The notes under the pieces: model-generated
Told to the model about the DNA's origin: nothing
What the model saw: the letters and a program-made list of their open reading frames with translations, nothing else
Database searches by the model: none
Assembly: GCF_014863355.1 (NCBI RefSeq)
Contig: NZ_JACZEP010000005.1
Coordinates: forward strand, 186,001-250,000
Source: Aminobacter carboxidus
GTDB taxonomy: Bacteria > Pseudomonadota > Alphaproteobacteria > Rhizobiales > Rhizobiaceae
Reading direction: 5' to 3'
Length of the DNA stretch: 64,000 bases
Program-made: the position numbers and the translations under genes
Shown: piece by piece, positions 43,641-52,444 of the stretch
How positions within the stretch are numbered: the first letter of the stretch is position 1
Layout of the letters: each line of letters opens with the position of its first letter

Positions 43641-44915
43641 CTAGTTGATAGTGACCGCCATCACGCCTGGGCGGGCAATTTTTTCCCGAGCCAAGAAAAG
43701 CAGGATCACCACGAAGACCGCTTCGACCATAGCGAAGGCCATGAAGGCTTCAAAAAACGAGCCGCCCGAAGCCCTGATCACCAGGCCCATCATCCACGGA
43801 GAAACGAAACTCGCCGCCACGCCGAGGACTTCCGCATAACCAACTGCTACGGTCGCCAGTTCGTCGGCGTATTTCTCGGTGAGCAGGGCGAAGATGGCGC
43901 CGCCACCAAGTACCGCGATGCCGCTCAGGCCAGCCAGAACCAGCAGCCAGCCAAACGACATCGGATAGATTGCCGCAGCGGTGAAGGCGAAGGCGATCAT
44001 CAGCGCCATCGCGGTGCCGAATTTGATCATGAAGACCTTGCCTACGCGGTCGGCTGCGTAACCGCCGACGACCAGGAACACCACCTGCGACAGCCCCATT
44101 AGCGTGCCGATAACAGCAGCGCTTTCGACTGGCATGTTCTGCACGGCGATGAAGGCCGGCACGACCCAGGTCGCCGTTCCGGCAATGGCGAAAGTGCAGG
44201 CAGCGATGCCCAGACCCCCAACGATGATCCACTTCGAGCGGAAGATGACGCTGATCGGGATCGATGCGCCACGCGGCAGCGGCGGCTCCCAGGCAAAACC
44301 GTTGATGCCTATCTCGGCCGGCCCATTGCGGGCGAAGAGGCAGTTGATGAGAGCGACGATCAACGTCCCGCCGGCCAGAACAGCGAAGAATGTACGCCAG
44401 CCAAAGGCCATGGTCAGCGGAATTCCAAGCGCGAAATCAAGCGTGATCGCCAGGCTGTATGCCGCCAGGATGAGGCCGATGATGCTGCCGCGTCGAGACT
44501 GCGGAAACCAGCCTATGACCAGCTTCATGTTGCCGAGAAAGATCGCCGCGTCGAAGAAACCAATCAACAGACGTAACGCGACCAGCTGGCCATAACTCTG
44601 CACATAGATCTGCAGGACCATGCCCAGGCCGGTGCCGGCAAGTCCGATCAAAAGCATCATGCGCGCCGTCATGTGCCGGCTGAAATGCGACCACACGACC
44701 ATGCCGATGCCGTAGGTCAACGCGAAGATACCCTGCGCGAAACCGGCTTCGGCCGGGTCGAGTTGCAGGGTTTCGGAGATGAATGGAATGACTGCTGCGA
44801 AGGCATACCAATCCGCCGCAAGAAAGACCTCGCACACCAAGGCGAGTGCAAGCATGCCGATTTGCCATCGCCGGATGCGCGACCGGTCGTTTTCGGTAAT
44901 TGTGTCCCAGTTCAT
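43641..44915 (-). CDS. MFS transporter
   Basis: A 424-residue carrier with about twelve spans. The start is the ATG at 44915, preceded by GGGGGACGGACG; a longer frame upstream is not needed. The N-terminal domain has the charged loop SHFSRHMTARMMLLIGLAG and the second half repeats it as GYAADRVGKVFMIKFGTAM. Metabolite:proton symporters of aromatic or carboxylic acids have this size. It is the last gene of a minus-strand operon with FMN reductase, hydrolase and cupin genes and probably imports the compound they degrade. Confidence 0.85.
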   Translation of the reverse strand: MNWDTITENDRSRIRRWQIGMLALALVCEVFLAADWYAFAAVIPFISETLQLDPAEAGFAQGIFALTYGIGMVVWSHFSRHMTARMMLLIGLAGTGLGMVLQIYVQSYGQLVALRLLIGFFDAAIFLGNMKLVIGWFPQSRRGSIIGLILAAYSLAITLDFALGIPLTMAFGWRTFFAVLAGGTLIVALINCLFARNGPAEIGINGFAWEPPLPRGASIPISVIFRSKWIIVGGLGIAACTFAIAGTATWVVPAFIAVQNMPVESAAVIGTLMGLSQVVFLVVGGYAADRVGKVFMIKFGTAMALMIAFAFTAAAIYPMSFGWLLVLAGLSGIAVLGGGAIFALLTEKYADELATVAVGYAEVLGVAASFVSPWMMGLVIRASGGSFFEAFMAFAMVEAVFVVILLFLAREKIARPGVMAVTIN

Positions 44916-45050
44916 CGTCCGTCCCCCGTTGGAAAACCTGGTTTTTGCGTGAGTGTGGTCGCCTATTTTTGCAGCTTCGTTCGAGCTGCGGCCCATTTCC
45001 GCGGGGGTTCCGCCTGCGGCGACTGAGACAGGCGGAAAGATGTGTCGCCG

Positions 45051-45494
45051 TCAGGACTGCGGCGGCAGGAAATTGACCTCGTGTTCGGCTGCGATACGCA
45101 CGACTTCAGCCGGATCGCCGACATTGTGGATGCGGTCGAACAGTCCGCGCAGGACCCGCGTCGGCGAGACCCAGAACAGGCAGCGCACAGTGCCGGAAGA
45201 CTTGTTGAAGATGCCGTGCGGCTCTCCCATCGGCATGCGGATCAGGTCGCCTGCGGTTGCAATCACTTCCTTGCCGTCGAGCCAGAGGTCGAGGCGGCCC
45301 TCGAAGACCGAGACAAACTCGTCCTGGGTCGGGTGCATGTGAGGGGGAACAAAGGTGCCTGGGGGCAGGATCGCGTGCCACGCCATGGAGGCATCCGATT
45401 GTTGTTTCAGAGTGTATGTCTGGCCAAGAATACTCCAGACGGTGCCGTCATAGGCTTCGTCGCTTTTTGTCACACCGGCCTGCATTACAATCAT
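45051..45494 (-). CDS. Cupin domain protein
   Basis: A 147-residue single cupin. The metal-binding motif 1 lies in PPHMHPTQDEFVSVFEGRLD and motif 2 in GDLIRMPMGEPHGIFNKSSG. Single cupins include dioxygenases, isomerases and ligand sensors; the exact activity is not clear. It lies 45 bases after the hydrolase gene in a catabolic operon. Ring cleavage or a related step on the monooxygenase product is possible but unproven. Confidence 0.75.
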   Translation of the reverse strand: MIVMQAGVTKSDEAYDGTVWSILGQTYTLKQQSDASMAWHAILPPGTFVPPHMHPTQDEFVSVFEGRLDLWLDGKEVIATAGDLIRMPMGEPHGIFNKSSGTVRCLFWVSPTRVLRGLFDRIHNVGDPAEVVRIAAEHEVNFLPPQS

Positions 45495-45539
45495 GATGTA
45501 GTTGTCCTTGTGAGTTGGTGTTCGTCGTTAAGGGTGCCG

Positions 45540-46340
45540 TCAGGCGTCGAGAAAATCGCGGAGCAGGGTGGTCGCCTGGGGCGCTTCCTCGAACAGGAGA
45601 TGCCCGGCGCCTGGGACCAGCTCTAGACGGGAAACGGGGATGGACTTCAGCCAGGCGTCTGCCTGCGCAGCCGGCCGCATTCGGTCCTCGCTGCCCCAAA
45701 GCAGCAAGGTGGGAGCAGCAATGCGATGAAGCCAGGCACCCAGTTTCGGATTACCTTGCGGTTCGATGGCAAGCAGGCGACCGAGCGCCGCCATCTCGCG
45801 CCCAAGCGACGCGCCGAATGTAGGGTCTTGGGTCGTTGGAAAATATCCCAGCGCGACGCGCGGGTCATGGGTCAAATAGCCGGGAAGTTCTGGCGGGCTG
45901 ACGGTGGACAGGTCGGGCGCGGGGTGTTCGCGCACGACCAGACCCGCCGGTGAAATCAGTGCCAGCCGACGCAGACGGCTGCTTTGCCGAGCCGCATACT
46001 CGGCTGCGATCCAACCGCCAAGCGAGAAGCCGGCAAGGTCGAACGCTTCAAGCCCGAGCCGGTCAATCAGATCGGCATAATGCAGCACATAGTCGTCGAT
46101 TGAGGTGATGCGATCGTCGTCTGCCGAGTCACCGAACCCTGGATGATAGGGAATAATGACTTTCGCGCCCGTAGCCAGCGTGCGGGCGAATTCGAAGCCG
46201 GTAAACGTACCTGCGCCATGCAGGAAGACCAGAGGAAAGCCCTCGCCGATACTGTGCACGATGGTGCGAATGCCGCGGATCTCGTACTCGGCGCGCTCAA
46301 AACCTTCCAAGGCCGGAAAGGGTCCGGGTTGCAGTGTCAT
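45540..46340 (-). CDS. Alpha/beta hydrolase
   Basis: A 266-residue hydrolase. The oxyanion region is PLVFLHGAGTFTGFEF, the nucleophile Ser is in LAGFSLGGWIAAEYA, the acid likely in LLWGSEDRMRPAAQ and the His in LVPGAGHLLFEEAP. The size and the lid region resemble carbon-carbon hydrolases of aromatic degradation. It sits 18 bases behind the FMN reductase gene. Exact substrate unknown. Confidence 0.83.
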   Translation of the reverse strand: MTLQPGPFPALEGFERAEYEIRGIRTIVHSIGEGFPLVFLHGAGTFTGFEFARTLATGAKVIIPYHPGFGDSADDDRITSIDDYVLHYADLIDRLGLEAFDLAGFSLGGWIAAEYAARQSSRLRRLALISPAGLVVREHPAPDLSTVSPPELPGYLTHDPRVALGYFPTTQDPTFGASLGREMAALGRLLAIEPQGNPKLGAWLHRIAAPTLLLWGSEDRMRPAAQADAWLKSIPVSRLELVPGAGHLLFEEAPQATTLLRDFLDA

Positions 46341-46358
46341 GATCTGAAAACTCCCTGT

Positions 46359-46910
46359 TTATTCGGCGGCGACACAGCATGGCCGCCCGGCGAGGCCGGC
46401 AAACTGGTCGACCGCGTCGATAATGCGCTTGAGCACGATGGGATTGCTTGGAACGCCATCGGTGAAGTCGGTTTCGCTGGCATAGATCGCTGTCGGGATG
46501 GTGCAGGCTTCGAAAAACCCGAAAAGCGGTCGAAGCTGATGTTCAACGACGAGGGAATGGCGCATGCCGCCGCCCGTTGCGGTCAGAAGCACGGGTCGGT
46601 TGATCAGCGCTGACGGATGGACAAGGTCAAACACATGCTTGAACATCCCGGCATAAGAACCCTTGTAGACCGGGCTGCCGACGATCAGCGCGTCGGCGTT
46701 TTCGATCGCCTCCACAATCGATCGGGCCTGTTTGTTCAATCCGGCCGGTGAACAGGCGGCCAACCCTTCTCCGGCGTCCACCAGGTCGAATATCTCGACG
46801 GAAAAGCCATGGCGCTGGCGGATTTTTTCGGAAACGGCTTCGACAAGCGCACGTGTTTTCGACGGCCTCTGCGCGTTGCCGCAGAAGCCGATGACTTTGA
46901 CACCGGTCAT
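46359..46910 (-). CDS. NADPH-dependent FMN reductase
   Basis: A 183-residue flavodoxin-like reductase of the SsuE/MsuE kind. VKVIGFCGNAQRPSKTRALV binds FMN phosphate and ALIVGSPVYKGSYAGMFKHV is the second hallmark. The start is the ATG at 46910; longer frames run through the divergent promoter. It would supply reduced FMN to the monooxygenase encoded divergently at 47126, forming a two-component system. It leads the minus-strand operon with hydrolase, cupin and MFS genes. Confidence 0.85.
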   Translation of the reverse strand: MTGVKVIGFCGNAQRPSKTRALVEAVSEKIRQRHGFSVEIFDLVDAGEGLAACSPAGLNKQARSIVEAIENADALIVGSPVYKGSYAGMFKHVFDLVHPSALINRPVLLTATGGGMRHSLVVEHQLRPLFGFFEACTIPTAIYASETDFTDGVPSNPIVLKRIIDAVDQFAGLAGRPCCVAAE

Positions 46911-47012
46911 CCAGATCTCACTCCCGTATGGAACCACCAGGTCTTCATCGACCTGTTCGGCGGTTCGCCAACTCCCATAAGCGCTCAGTTTCCGAACGGT
47001 AAGCTGCTTGGG

Positions 47013-47036
47013 CAAGCCCCCCAGTTGAGGGGGTTG
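47013..47036. promoter_or_regulatory. Palindromic hairpin in the divergent promoter
   Basis: CAAGCCCCC and GGGGGTTG pair almost perfectly around a short centre, between the FMN reductase and monooxygenase genes. It may be an operator or a 5' leader hairpin of the monooxygenase mRNA. The LuxR-type regulator downstream is one possible binder. Confidence 0.35.
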
Positions 47037-47125
47037 CTGACGCAACGCCCGGTTGGAACAGTGCAGCGAGAAAGCGCCTGGCACGACCGGCAAGGCGCAG
47101 ACCAACAAGGGTGGAGCCTGTGAAC

Positions 47126-48349
47126 ATGTCAGTCGTCGAGTTCAAGAAAACCGGAAATCCGTCGCTGGCCGAGATGGCCGCCCATGTCGAAAACATCCTG
47201 CCAGCGATCGAGGCGGCTGCGGAAGAGAGCGAACAGCTGAACAGGCTATCCGATGCGACATACATGCTTTTGCGTGATGCAGGTCTCTTCAGCATGATGA
47301 TGCCGAAGGAGGTTGGCGGTGCTGAACTTTCTCACGTCGACGCGATGCGGCTCGGCGAACGCGTGGCATGGGCGCATGGTTCTGCCGGCTGGTGCGTGAT
47401 CGTGAACAACGCTGTCGGCGGTGTGATGTCGCTGTTTGTCTCAGAGAAGGGCGCAGCCGATATTTTCGCCGAGGGTCCCGATGTCATGGTTGCCGGAAAC
47501 GGTGTGCCGCGAGGCTATGCGCGGCCGGTCGAAGGCGGCTACATGATCCGCGGCAACTGGGCCTATGGCAGCGGCATTCATCACGCCGCCTGGATCCATT
47601 CTGGCTGTTTCGTTACCGAGGCGGACGGCAAGACCATGGTCAAGCAAGCCAATGGTCAGCCGGAAATCGTCATCACCCATCACCCGCGCGAGACCATCGA
47701 GCTGAAAGGCAATTGGGATGTGCTCGGTCTGCGCGCCACAGGCAGTTTTGACTACACGCTCAAGGATGCCGACGAGCTCTTTGTGCCCAAGCACCTCTGT
47801 TATGGCTTCAACGACGGTAATGCCAAGCGAGGCGGCCTGCAGGGTAGTCTCGGGCTGGTTGGCTACACGGCCTGGGGTCACACGACATGGGCGCTTGGCG
47901 TCGGGCGGCGCATGCTCGACGAACTTGCCAAACTGGCTAAGGTTCGCGTCGACGCGTTTGGCAAGATGAATGAGAGCGCGACCTTCAAATATGAGTTCGC
48001 CCGGGCTGAGGCGCGCTTCCGTTCGGCACGTGCCTTTGCCTATCAGGCCTGGGCGAGCATGGCCGAAACCTTCGATGCCGGCCGCAACGCTTCTGTCGAG
48101 CAGATCGCCGATGTGAAGCTTGCGATGCGTCATGTCCATGACGTCATCTCCGATGTCGGCACCTTCGCCCACCGTGCGGCGCGCGGCGCGTCACTTCACA
48201 ACGGAACCATGCAGCGTTTCTATCGCGATATCCATTCGGGTACCCAGCACATCCTGATGGCTGACGAAATCGTACAGGAATGCGGACGCGTCTATCTCGG
48301 CGCGGTCAAAGCCGACGCAAAATGGGGAGTCTTTGGTGTGGATGGCTAG
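47126..48349 (+). CDS. Flavin-dependent monooxygenase, acyl-CoA dehydrogenase fold
   Basis: A 407-residue protein with the acyl-CoA dehydrogenase fold used by two-component monooxygenases such as HsaA and HpaB-type oxygenases. LLRDAGLFSMMMPKEVGGAE is the N-terminal domain, GNWDVLGLRATGSFDYTLKD the beta domain and the C-terminal HRAARGASLHNGTMQRFYRD helix bundle follows. The usual acyl-CoA catalytic Glu context is absent, in line with monooxygenase function. A GGTGGAG site precedes the ATG at 47126. The divergent FMN reductase would provide reduced flavin. The substrate is probably aromatic or heteroaromatic. Confidence 0.78.
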   Translation: MSVVEFKKTGNPSLAEMAAHVENILPAIEAAAEESEQLNRLSDATYMLLRDAGLFSMMMPKEVGGAELSHVDAMRLGERVAWAHGSAGWCVIVNNAVGGVMSLFVSEKGAADIFAEGPDVMVAGNGVPRGYARPVEGGYMIRGNWAYGSGIHHAAWIHSGCFVTEADGKTMVKQANGQPEIVITHHPRETIELKGNWDVLGLRATGSFDYTLKDADELFVPKHLCYGFNDGNAKRGGLQGSLGLVGYTAWGHTTWALGVGRRMLDELAKLAKVRVDAFGKMNESATFKYEFARAEARFRSARAFAYQAWASMAETFDAGRNASVEQIADVKLAMRHVHDVISDVGTFAHRAARGASLHNGTMQRFYRDIHSGTQHILMADEIVQECGRVYLGAVKADAKWGVFGVDG

Positions 48350-48510
48350 ATAGTCGCGCAAACGGCAGTCTTCGCCGCCGCAGTCAGCTTGATTTTTGCC
48401 GAGGTTGCTTGAAACTCCCGCCTCGGCAGAAACGCTCGCGCACCGCGCGGAGCCTTGCCACACGTTCCTGACAAGCTCGAAAAATGAGCAGCAGGGCTGA
48501 GGAGGAAAAA

Positions 48511-49314
48511 ATGATGTCGGGGACATCGGCTGGACGATCGAACTATTCGACGGGAGAAGTCGGCCAAGCCGTGCTGGCCGTTGCTGAAAGCCGCTCACTC
48601 GAGGCTCTTGGCGAGTCATGTCACCGCGAAATCGGCAAGCTTATGGGATCGCCCACGGTTGGGCTTTACCTGTTGGATGATCACAAGCCGAGCCTTGTCT
48701 ACAGCAAGCAGGCGCCTGAGGGCTTCATCCGGGAGTACAGCGATGAATTCGACAAATACGACCCGCTGCTCGCTTATATTTTCGAGAAAGGCCGGCCTGT
48801 CGACGGGTCGACGGTGGTCGGTTCGTCTGGCTGGCAGCACTGCAATAATTTTCAGTTGCTGAGGCGCTGGGGCTTCAAGCACTGCATGGCCGGGCCGCTT
48901 CTGGTAGAGGGTCGCGTGGTTGGCGTCGTCTACACCGCCAACGGCGGTGAGACGGGACCCTATCGCGCTGAGGCAGTCGATAGCATGGATATTCTCTGCC
49001 GGGCCGGTTCGCTCGCCCTTGCCACCATGGTGGAGACTGGCCGGCTCCGCGGTGCGCCGATCGGCTGGATAGCGCAGTCCAGCGTTGCGTCGCGCCATGA
49101 GCGGACGATCGGCGGGGCATATGCCTTAAACCAGTTGCCGGCGCGATCGCGCGAAGTGGCGCTTTTGCTCTGCCGCGGCCAGTCCAACAAACAGATCGCG
49201 CGGGCGCTGGGGATTTCCGCATATACGGTCAAGGATCATGTCGGCAAACTCTGCCAGCGACTTCACGCCCACAACAGAACTGAGCTGGTCCAGCTACTGC
49301 TGACGACGCACTAA
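48511..49314 (+). CDS. LuxR-type regulator with N-terminal sensory domain
   Basis: A 267-residue regulator. The ATG at 48511 is chosen because GAGGAGG stands just before it; an upstream ATG at 48484 lacks this. Residues ~30-180 form a GAF/autoinducer-binding-like sensory domain (GPLLVEGRVVGVVYTANGGE). The C-terminal LuxR helix-turn-helix is LPARSREVALLLCRGQSNKQ and IARALGISAYTVKDHVGKL. Lying 160 bases after the monooxygenase gene, it probably controls that locus. The ligand is not evident, and no LuxI synthase is nearby. Confidence 0.8.
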   Translation: MMSGTSAGRSNYSTGEVGQAVLAVAESRSLEALGESCHREIGKLMGSPTVGLYLLDDHKPSLVYSKQAPEGFIREYSDEFDKYDPLLAYIFEKGRPVDGSTVVGSSGWQHCNNFQLLRRWGFKHCMAGPLLVEGRVVGVVYTANGGETGPYRAEAVDSMDILCRAGSLALATMVETGRLRGAPIGWIAQSSVASRHERTIGGAYALNQLPARSREVALLLCRGQSNKQIARALGISAYTVKDHVGKLCQRLHAHNRTELVQLLLTTH

Positions 49315-49586
49315 ACCCACCATCCAGACGGTAAGCAGCAACAACACCGCAAGCGTCGGCCACATTCGAATACGGTCTGGATTTGAGGATGCGGTGTCCG
49401 CAAGTGGGGTCGGCACCGATAGCCGATGTAGATGATGCTGGCCTCCGTCGGAGGCGATCAGACATGCGGGCGAAACCGCCAGCAGCGCTCGGACATCATT
49501 GCCCACATTCACCAAGAGCTTGCGACATGGAATGATCCGCAGACCGTCCTTGTCCATCAACGCCAGGTGTCGGAGGACTCGCCGCC

Positions 49587-50312
49587 TTATGCCTGCCGTT
49601 GCGTCTTGCCGTTGCGCCCGGCTGCCCGCATCGCGTTCAGCTGCAGGTCGAGTCCCTGGGCAATATGCTCGCGCATTGCCCGGGCCGCCACGTCGCCGTC
49701 GCCGCTGTGCACAGCATCCAGCAGGTCAAGATGCGCACGAAGCGATTCTGCCAAGGCGCTGCCACTCATGGTCGAGGCGAACACATGGAAAGAGATGCTT
49801 CGGTTCCACATCAGGTCGAACATCTCGAGCAGGTAGCGGTTTCCGGTTTGCGAGACAAAGGTTCGGTGGATGGCCTTGTTGGCCTCATAATATTCGGCAG
49901 CGGTGGTAACTTGGCGCGCCTCTTCCGTCCGGATAACCTCGGCAATCCTTTCAAAGGCAGCCTCGTCCTTGGCCTCCGCCAAGAGACGCGCGCTGTAGCC
50001 CTCGATCGACTGCCGGGCGGAATAGATCTCGCGCGCATCCTCGTCGGAAATCAACCGTAGCGCAAAACCGCCGCGACCAGCAGTTACCAGCACACCCTCT
50101 TGTTCCAGCCGCAACAGCGCCTCGCGCACCGGGGTGCGGCTAATCTGGAACTCGGCGGCGAGCTTCTCTTGGACGATCCTATCGGAGGGCGCGATGATCC
50201 CGCCAGTTATCGCCAGCAGGATTTGGCGGTGGACCTCGTCTGCGAGCCGCTGGTTGTAAACGATAATTGGCTTAAACTCTGCCAATGAAGGCCCTTTCTT
50301 GAATTGGTCCAA
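49587..50312 (-). CDS. GntR family regulator (FadR/FCD type)
   Basis: A 241-residue regulator. The winged helix is IVQEKLAAEFQISRTPVREA and LLRLEQEGVLVTAGRGGFAL. The C-terminal all-helical FCD domain has the usual metal-binding His pattern (KAIHRTFVSQTGN, later REHIAQGL). Such proteins usually repress catabolic genes until a carboxylate or similar ligand binds. It lies behind hydrolase and alcohol dehydrogenase genes in one minus-strand unit. Palindromes at 52359-52379 in the divergent promoter are candidate sites. Confidence 0.85.
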   Translation of the reverse strand: MDQFKKGPSLAEFKPIIVYNQRLADEVHRQILLAITGGIIAPSDRIVQEKLAAEFQISRTPVREALLRLEQEGVLVTAGRGGFALRLISDEDAREIYSARQSIEGYSARLLAEAKDEAAFERIAEVIRTEEARQVTTAAEYYEANKAIHRTFVSQTGNRYLLEMFDLMWNRSISFHVFASTMSGSALAESLRAHLDLLDAVHSGDGDVAARAMREHIAQGLDLQLNAMRAAGRNGKTQRQA

Positions 50313-50382
50313 CGAAGTGCTCCACCCACCTTTAGGTTTGCACTATTGCCATATGCGGGCAAGATTTCTGTGCGGCAAGTCG

Positions 50383-51474
50383 TCAGCCGTGGAAATCGAT
50401 GACCGTGCGGATGCCGTCACCGCGCTTCATCGCCTCGAAACCCTCGTTGATGCCGGCAAGCGGGATGCGCGCGGTGATCATATCGTCCAGGTTGAGCCGC
50501 CCGTCGAGGTAAAGCCGCACCAGCCGCGGCACGTCGGTGCGGAACTGGTTGGAACCCATATCGCAGCCCATCACACGGCGTTCGGCAATGAAGTGAGCGA
50601 AAGGCAGGTCTATCCGCGCGCCGTCGCCCATCAGGCCGACCATCACTGTCGTGCCGCCCTTGCGGGTCATGAGGAAGGACTGCTCCACCAGTTTCGGCGT
50701 TCCGACCGCCTCATAGGCCACATGCACACCCTTGTTGTCGGTAAGCGCCCGCACCTCAGCCACCACATCTCGCCCGGTGGGATTGATCGAGGCAGTTGCG
50801 CCGAAACGGCGGGCCGTTTCCAGCCGGGCGTCATTGATATCGATGGCGATCACATCCACCGCACCGGCAATGCGCGCACTTTGCAGAATCGACAGCCCGA
50901 CCGCTCCGCAGCCGACCACCGCGACGGACTGGCCGGCCTGAACATTTGCCGTATGCACCACCGCGCCAAAGCCCGTGGTCACACCACAACCAATCAGCGC
51001 TGCGCGGTCGAGCGGCATTGCCTTGTCGATCTTCACGATGGCGTTCTCGTGCACGAGGAGCCGCTCGGCAAAGGCCGAGAGATTCATGAACTGGGTGACA
51101 GCATGGCCAGCTGATGACAGGCGCGAGGGCTCTTCCTCAGTCCGCACCAGATGATCGCCACCCTCGCAGATCGAGGGGCGGCCCGAGAGGCAGAATTCAC
51201 AGCCGCCGCAAAAGGCCGAAAGGCAACCGACAACGTGGTCGCCTGGCGCGAAGGCAGAGACCCCCGCGCCCACGGCCAACACCACGCCGGCCGTCTCATG
51301 GCCAAGGATCGCCGGCACCGGCACTGGCAAATGGCCTTGCATGAAATGCAGGTCAGTGTGGCAAAGCCCAGTGGCTGCGACCTCCACCAGGACCTCCCTG
51401 AAACCGGGATTGGCGTGACTGACGGTCTCGATCTCGAGCGGTGCGCCGAAGGCGCGCAGGACTGCGGCTTTCAT
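50383..51474 (-). CDS. Zinc-dependent alcohol dehydrogenase
   Basis: A 363-residue medium-chain dehydrogenase. Catalytic zinc ligands are the Cys in GLCHTDLHF and the His-Glu in LGHETAG. The structural zinc cysteines are in CLSAFCGGCEFCLSGRPSIC. The nucleotide fold is VAVVGCGAVGLSILQSARIA. The layout is that of class III-like or NDMA-dependent alcohol dehydrogenases. It would oxidise an alcohol formed in the pathway, for example by the P450. It lies 23 bases behind the hydrolase gene and 70 ahead of gntR. Confidence 0.88.
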   Translation of the reverse strand: MKAAVLRAFGAPLEIETVSHANPGFREVLVEVAATGLCHTDLHFMQGHLPVPVPAILGHETAGVVLAVGAGVSAFAPGDHVVGCLSAFCGGCEFCLSGRPSICEGGDHLVRTEEEPSRLSSAGHAVTQFMNLSAFAERLLVHENAIVKIDKAMPLDRAALIGCGVTTGFGAVVHTANVQAGQSVAVVGCGAVGLSILQSARIAGAVDVIAIDINDARLETARRFGATASINPTGRDVVAEVRALTDNKGVHVAYEAVGTPKLVEQSFLMTRKGGTTVMVGLMGDGARIDLPFAHFIAERRVMGCDMGSNQFRTDVPRLVRLYLDGRLNLDDMITARIPLAGINEGFEAMKRGDGIRTVIDFHG

Positions 51475-51497
51475 TGAAAATCCCTTGGCTGAAAGGC

Positions 51498-52295
51498 TCA
51501 GCGGTGGCGGTTCAGGAATGCTGTGAGCGCGGTGTTGACGGCAGCCGTGTTTTCTACATTCGACAGATGCCCCGCACCGGGGATCACCTGCATCTCGGCA
51601 CCGCCGATGCGCGCAGCGATCTCGGCCGAATAGGACGGTGGCGTTTCTCCGTCCTTCTCGCCGACCAGTACCAATGTGGGTGTTGCGATGCGCGGCAGGT
51701 CTTCAAGCCCGTCATGTCCGCCGATAAGCCGGGTGCACAAGGCAAGCCCTTCGGGACGGGCGCGCGCCATAGCTCCGACGCCCGCAGCGCGGATCGCCTC
51801 GGGCGTGTCGGGCGCCATGATGGCGCGAACCATTCCATCGGCGAATTGGTGCACCGCGATGCCGCTGGCGAGCTGCGCGAGGATCGGTTCGATGAACTCT
51901 TCGGGCCGCATGGACGATCCAAAAGCGAATTTTGGCGAACTGTCCATGATTGTCAGGCTCGCAGCCATGTCCGGGTGGCGCGCGCCGAACGACTGCAGAA
52001 TCATTCCACCCACCGACAGCCCCACAAGATGCGCTCGCTCGACCTGCAGCTTCTCGCGCAGGAACTGGGCAAGAAGATCGGCCATCTCGGCCATCGGAGT
52101 GGTTTCGGAGATCGCTGCCGAGCCGCCGTAACCGGGCATGTCCCAGGCGACGCAGCGATGCGTCCCGCGCAAGGTCTCGATCTGCGGCCACCAGGAATCC
52201 GCCGATCCAGCCATGCTGTGCAGGAACACCACAGGGCTGCCGACGCCTGCTTCGACATAGCACGGGAGGTCGATACCGCGCTTGTATGTGGGCAT
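51498..52295 (-). CDS. Alpha/beta hydrolase
   Basis: A 265-residue hydrolase. The ATG at 52295 is fixed by GGAGGAGACTTTC upstream. The nucleophile Ser is in LVGLSVGGMILQSFGA, the Asp is likely in LVLVGEKDGETPP and the His in VIPGAGHLSNVENTAA. It resembles enol-lactone hydrolase and similar catabolic esterases. It leads the minus-strand unit opposite the P450 operon. Substrate unknown. Confidence 0.83.
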   Translation of the reverse strand: MPTYKRGIDLPCYVEAGVGSPVVFLHSMAGSADSWWPQIETLRGTHRCVAWDMPGYGGSAAISETTPMAEMADLLAQFLREKLQVERAHLVGLSVGGMILQSFGARHPDMAASLTIMDSSPKFAFGSSMRPEEFIEPILAQLASGIAVHQFADGMVRAIMAPDTPEAIRAAGVGAMARARPEGLALCTRLIGGHDGLEDLPRIATPTLVLVGEKDGETPPSYSAEIAARIGGAEMQVIPGAGHLSNVENTAAVNTALTAFLNRHR

Positions 52296-52358
52296 GAAAG
52301 TCTCCTCCCGACAGCTGGATTTCTGGACCAAAAGTTCCGCCGCCGTCTCTGCAACAAG

Positions 52359-52379
52359 GTATTGAATACTGAATTCAGT
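52359..52379. promoter_or_regulatory. Overlapping palindromes, candidate GntR operator
   Basis: GTATTGAATAC (5-1-5 perfect inverted repeat, 52359-52369) runs into ACTGAATTCAGT (perfect 12-base palindrome, 52368-52379) between the hydrolase and P450 genes. FCD-type GntR proteins bind short palindromes of this size. The local GntR gene makes this the natural operator for both units. Confidence 0.5.
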
Positions 52380-52444
52380 GCTGCTAAGCAATGGAAATGT
52401 GGCCGCCAGGGAGGAATTGGACGGCCGCGGCACAGGGAGGATTC

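Noticed and set aside
49294-49560. Minus-strand frame of 88 codons behind the GntR gene, ending in a hydrophobic span
   Set aside because: It could be a small membrane protein (MWPTLAVLLLLTVWMVGLV near the end), but there is no clear ribosome site, it overlaps the luxR-type gene and the rest is not protein-like. Left as undecided rather than listed.
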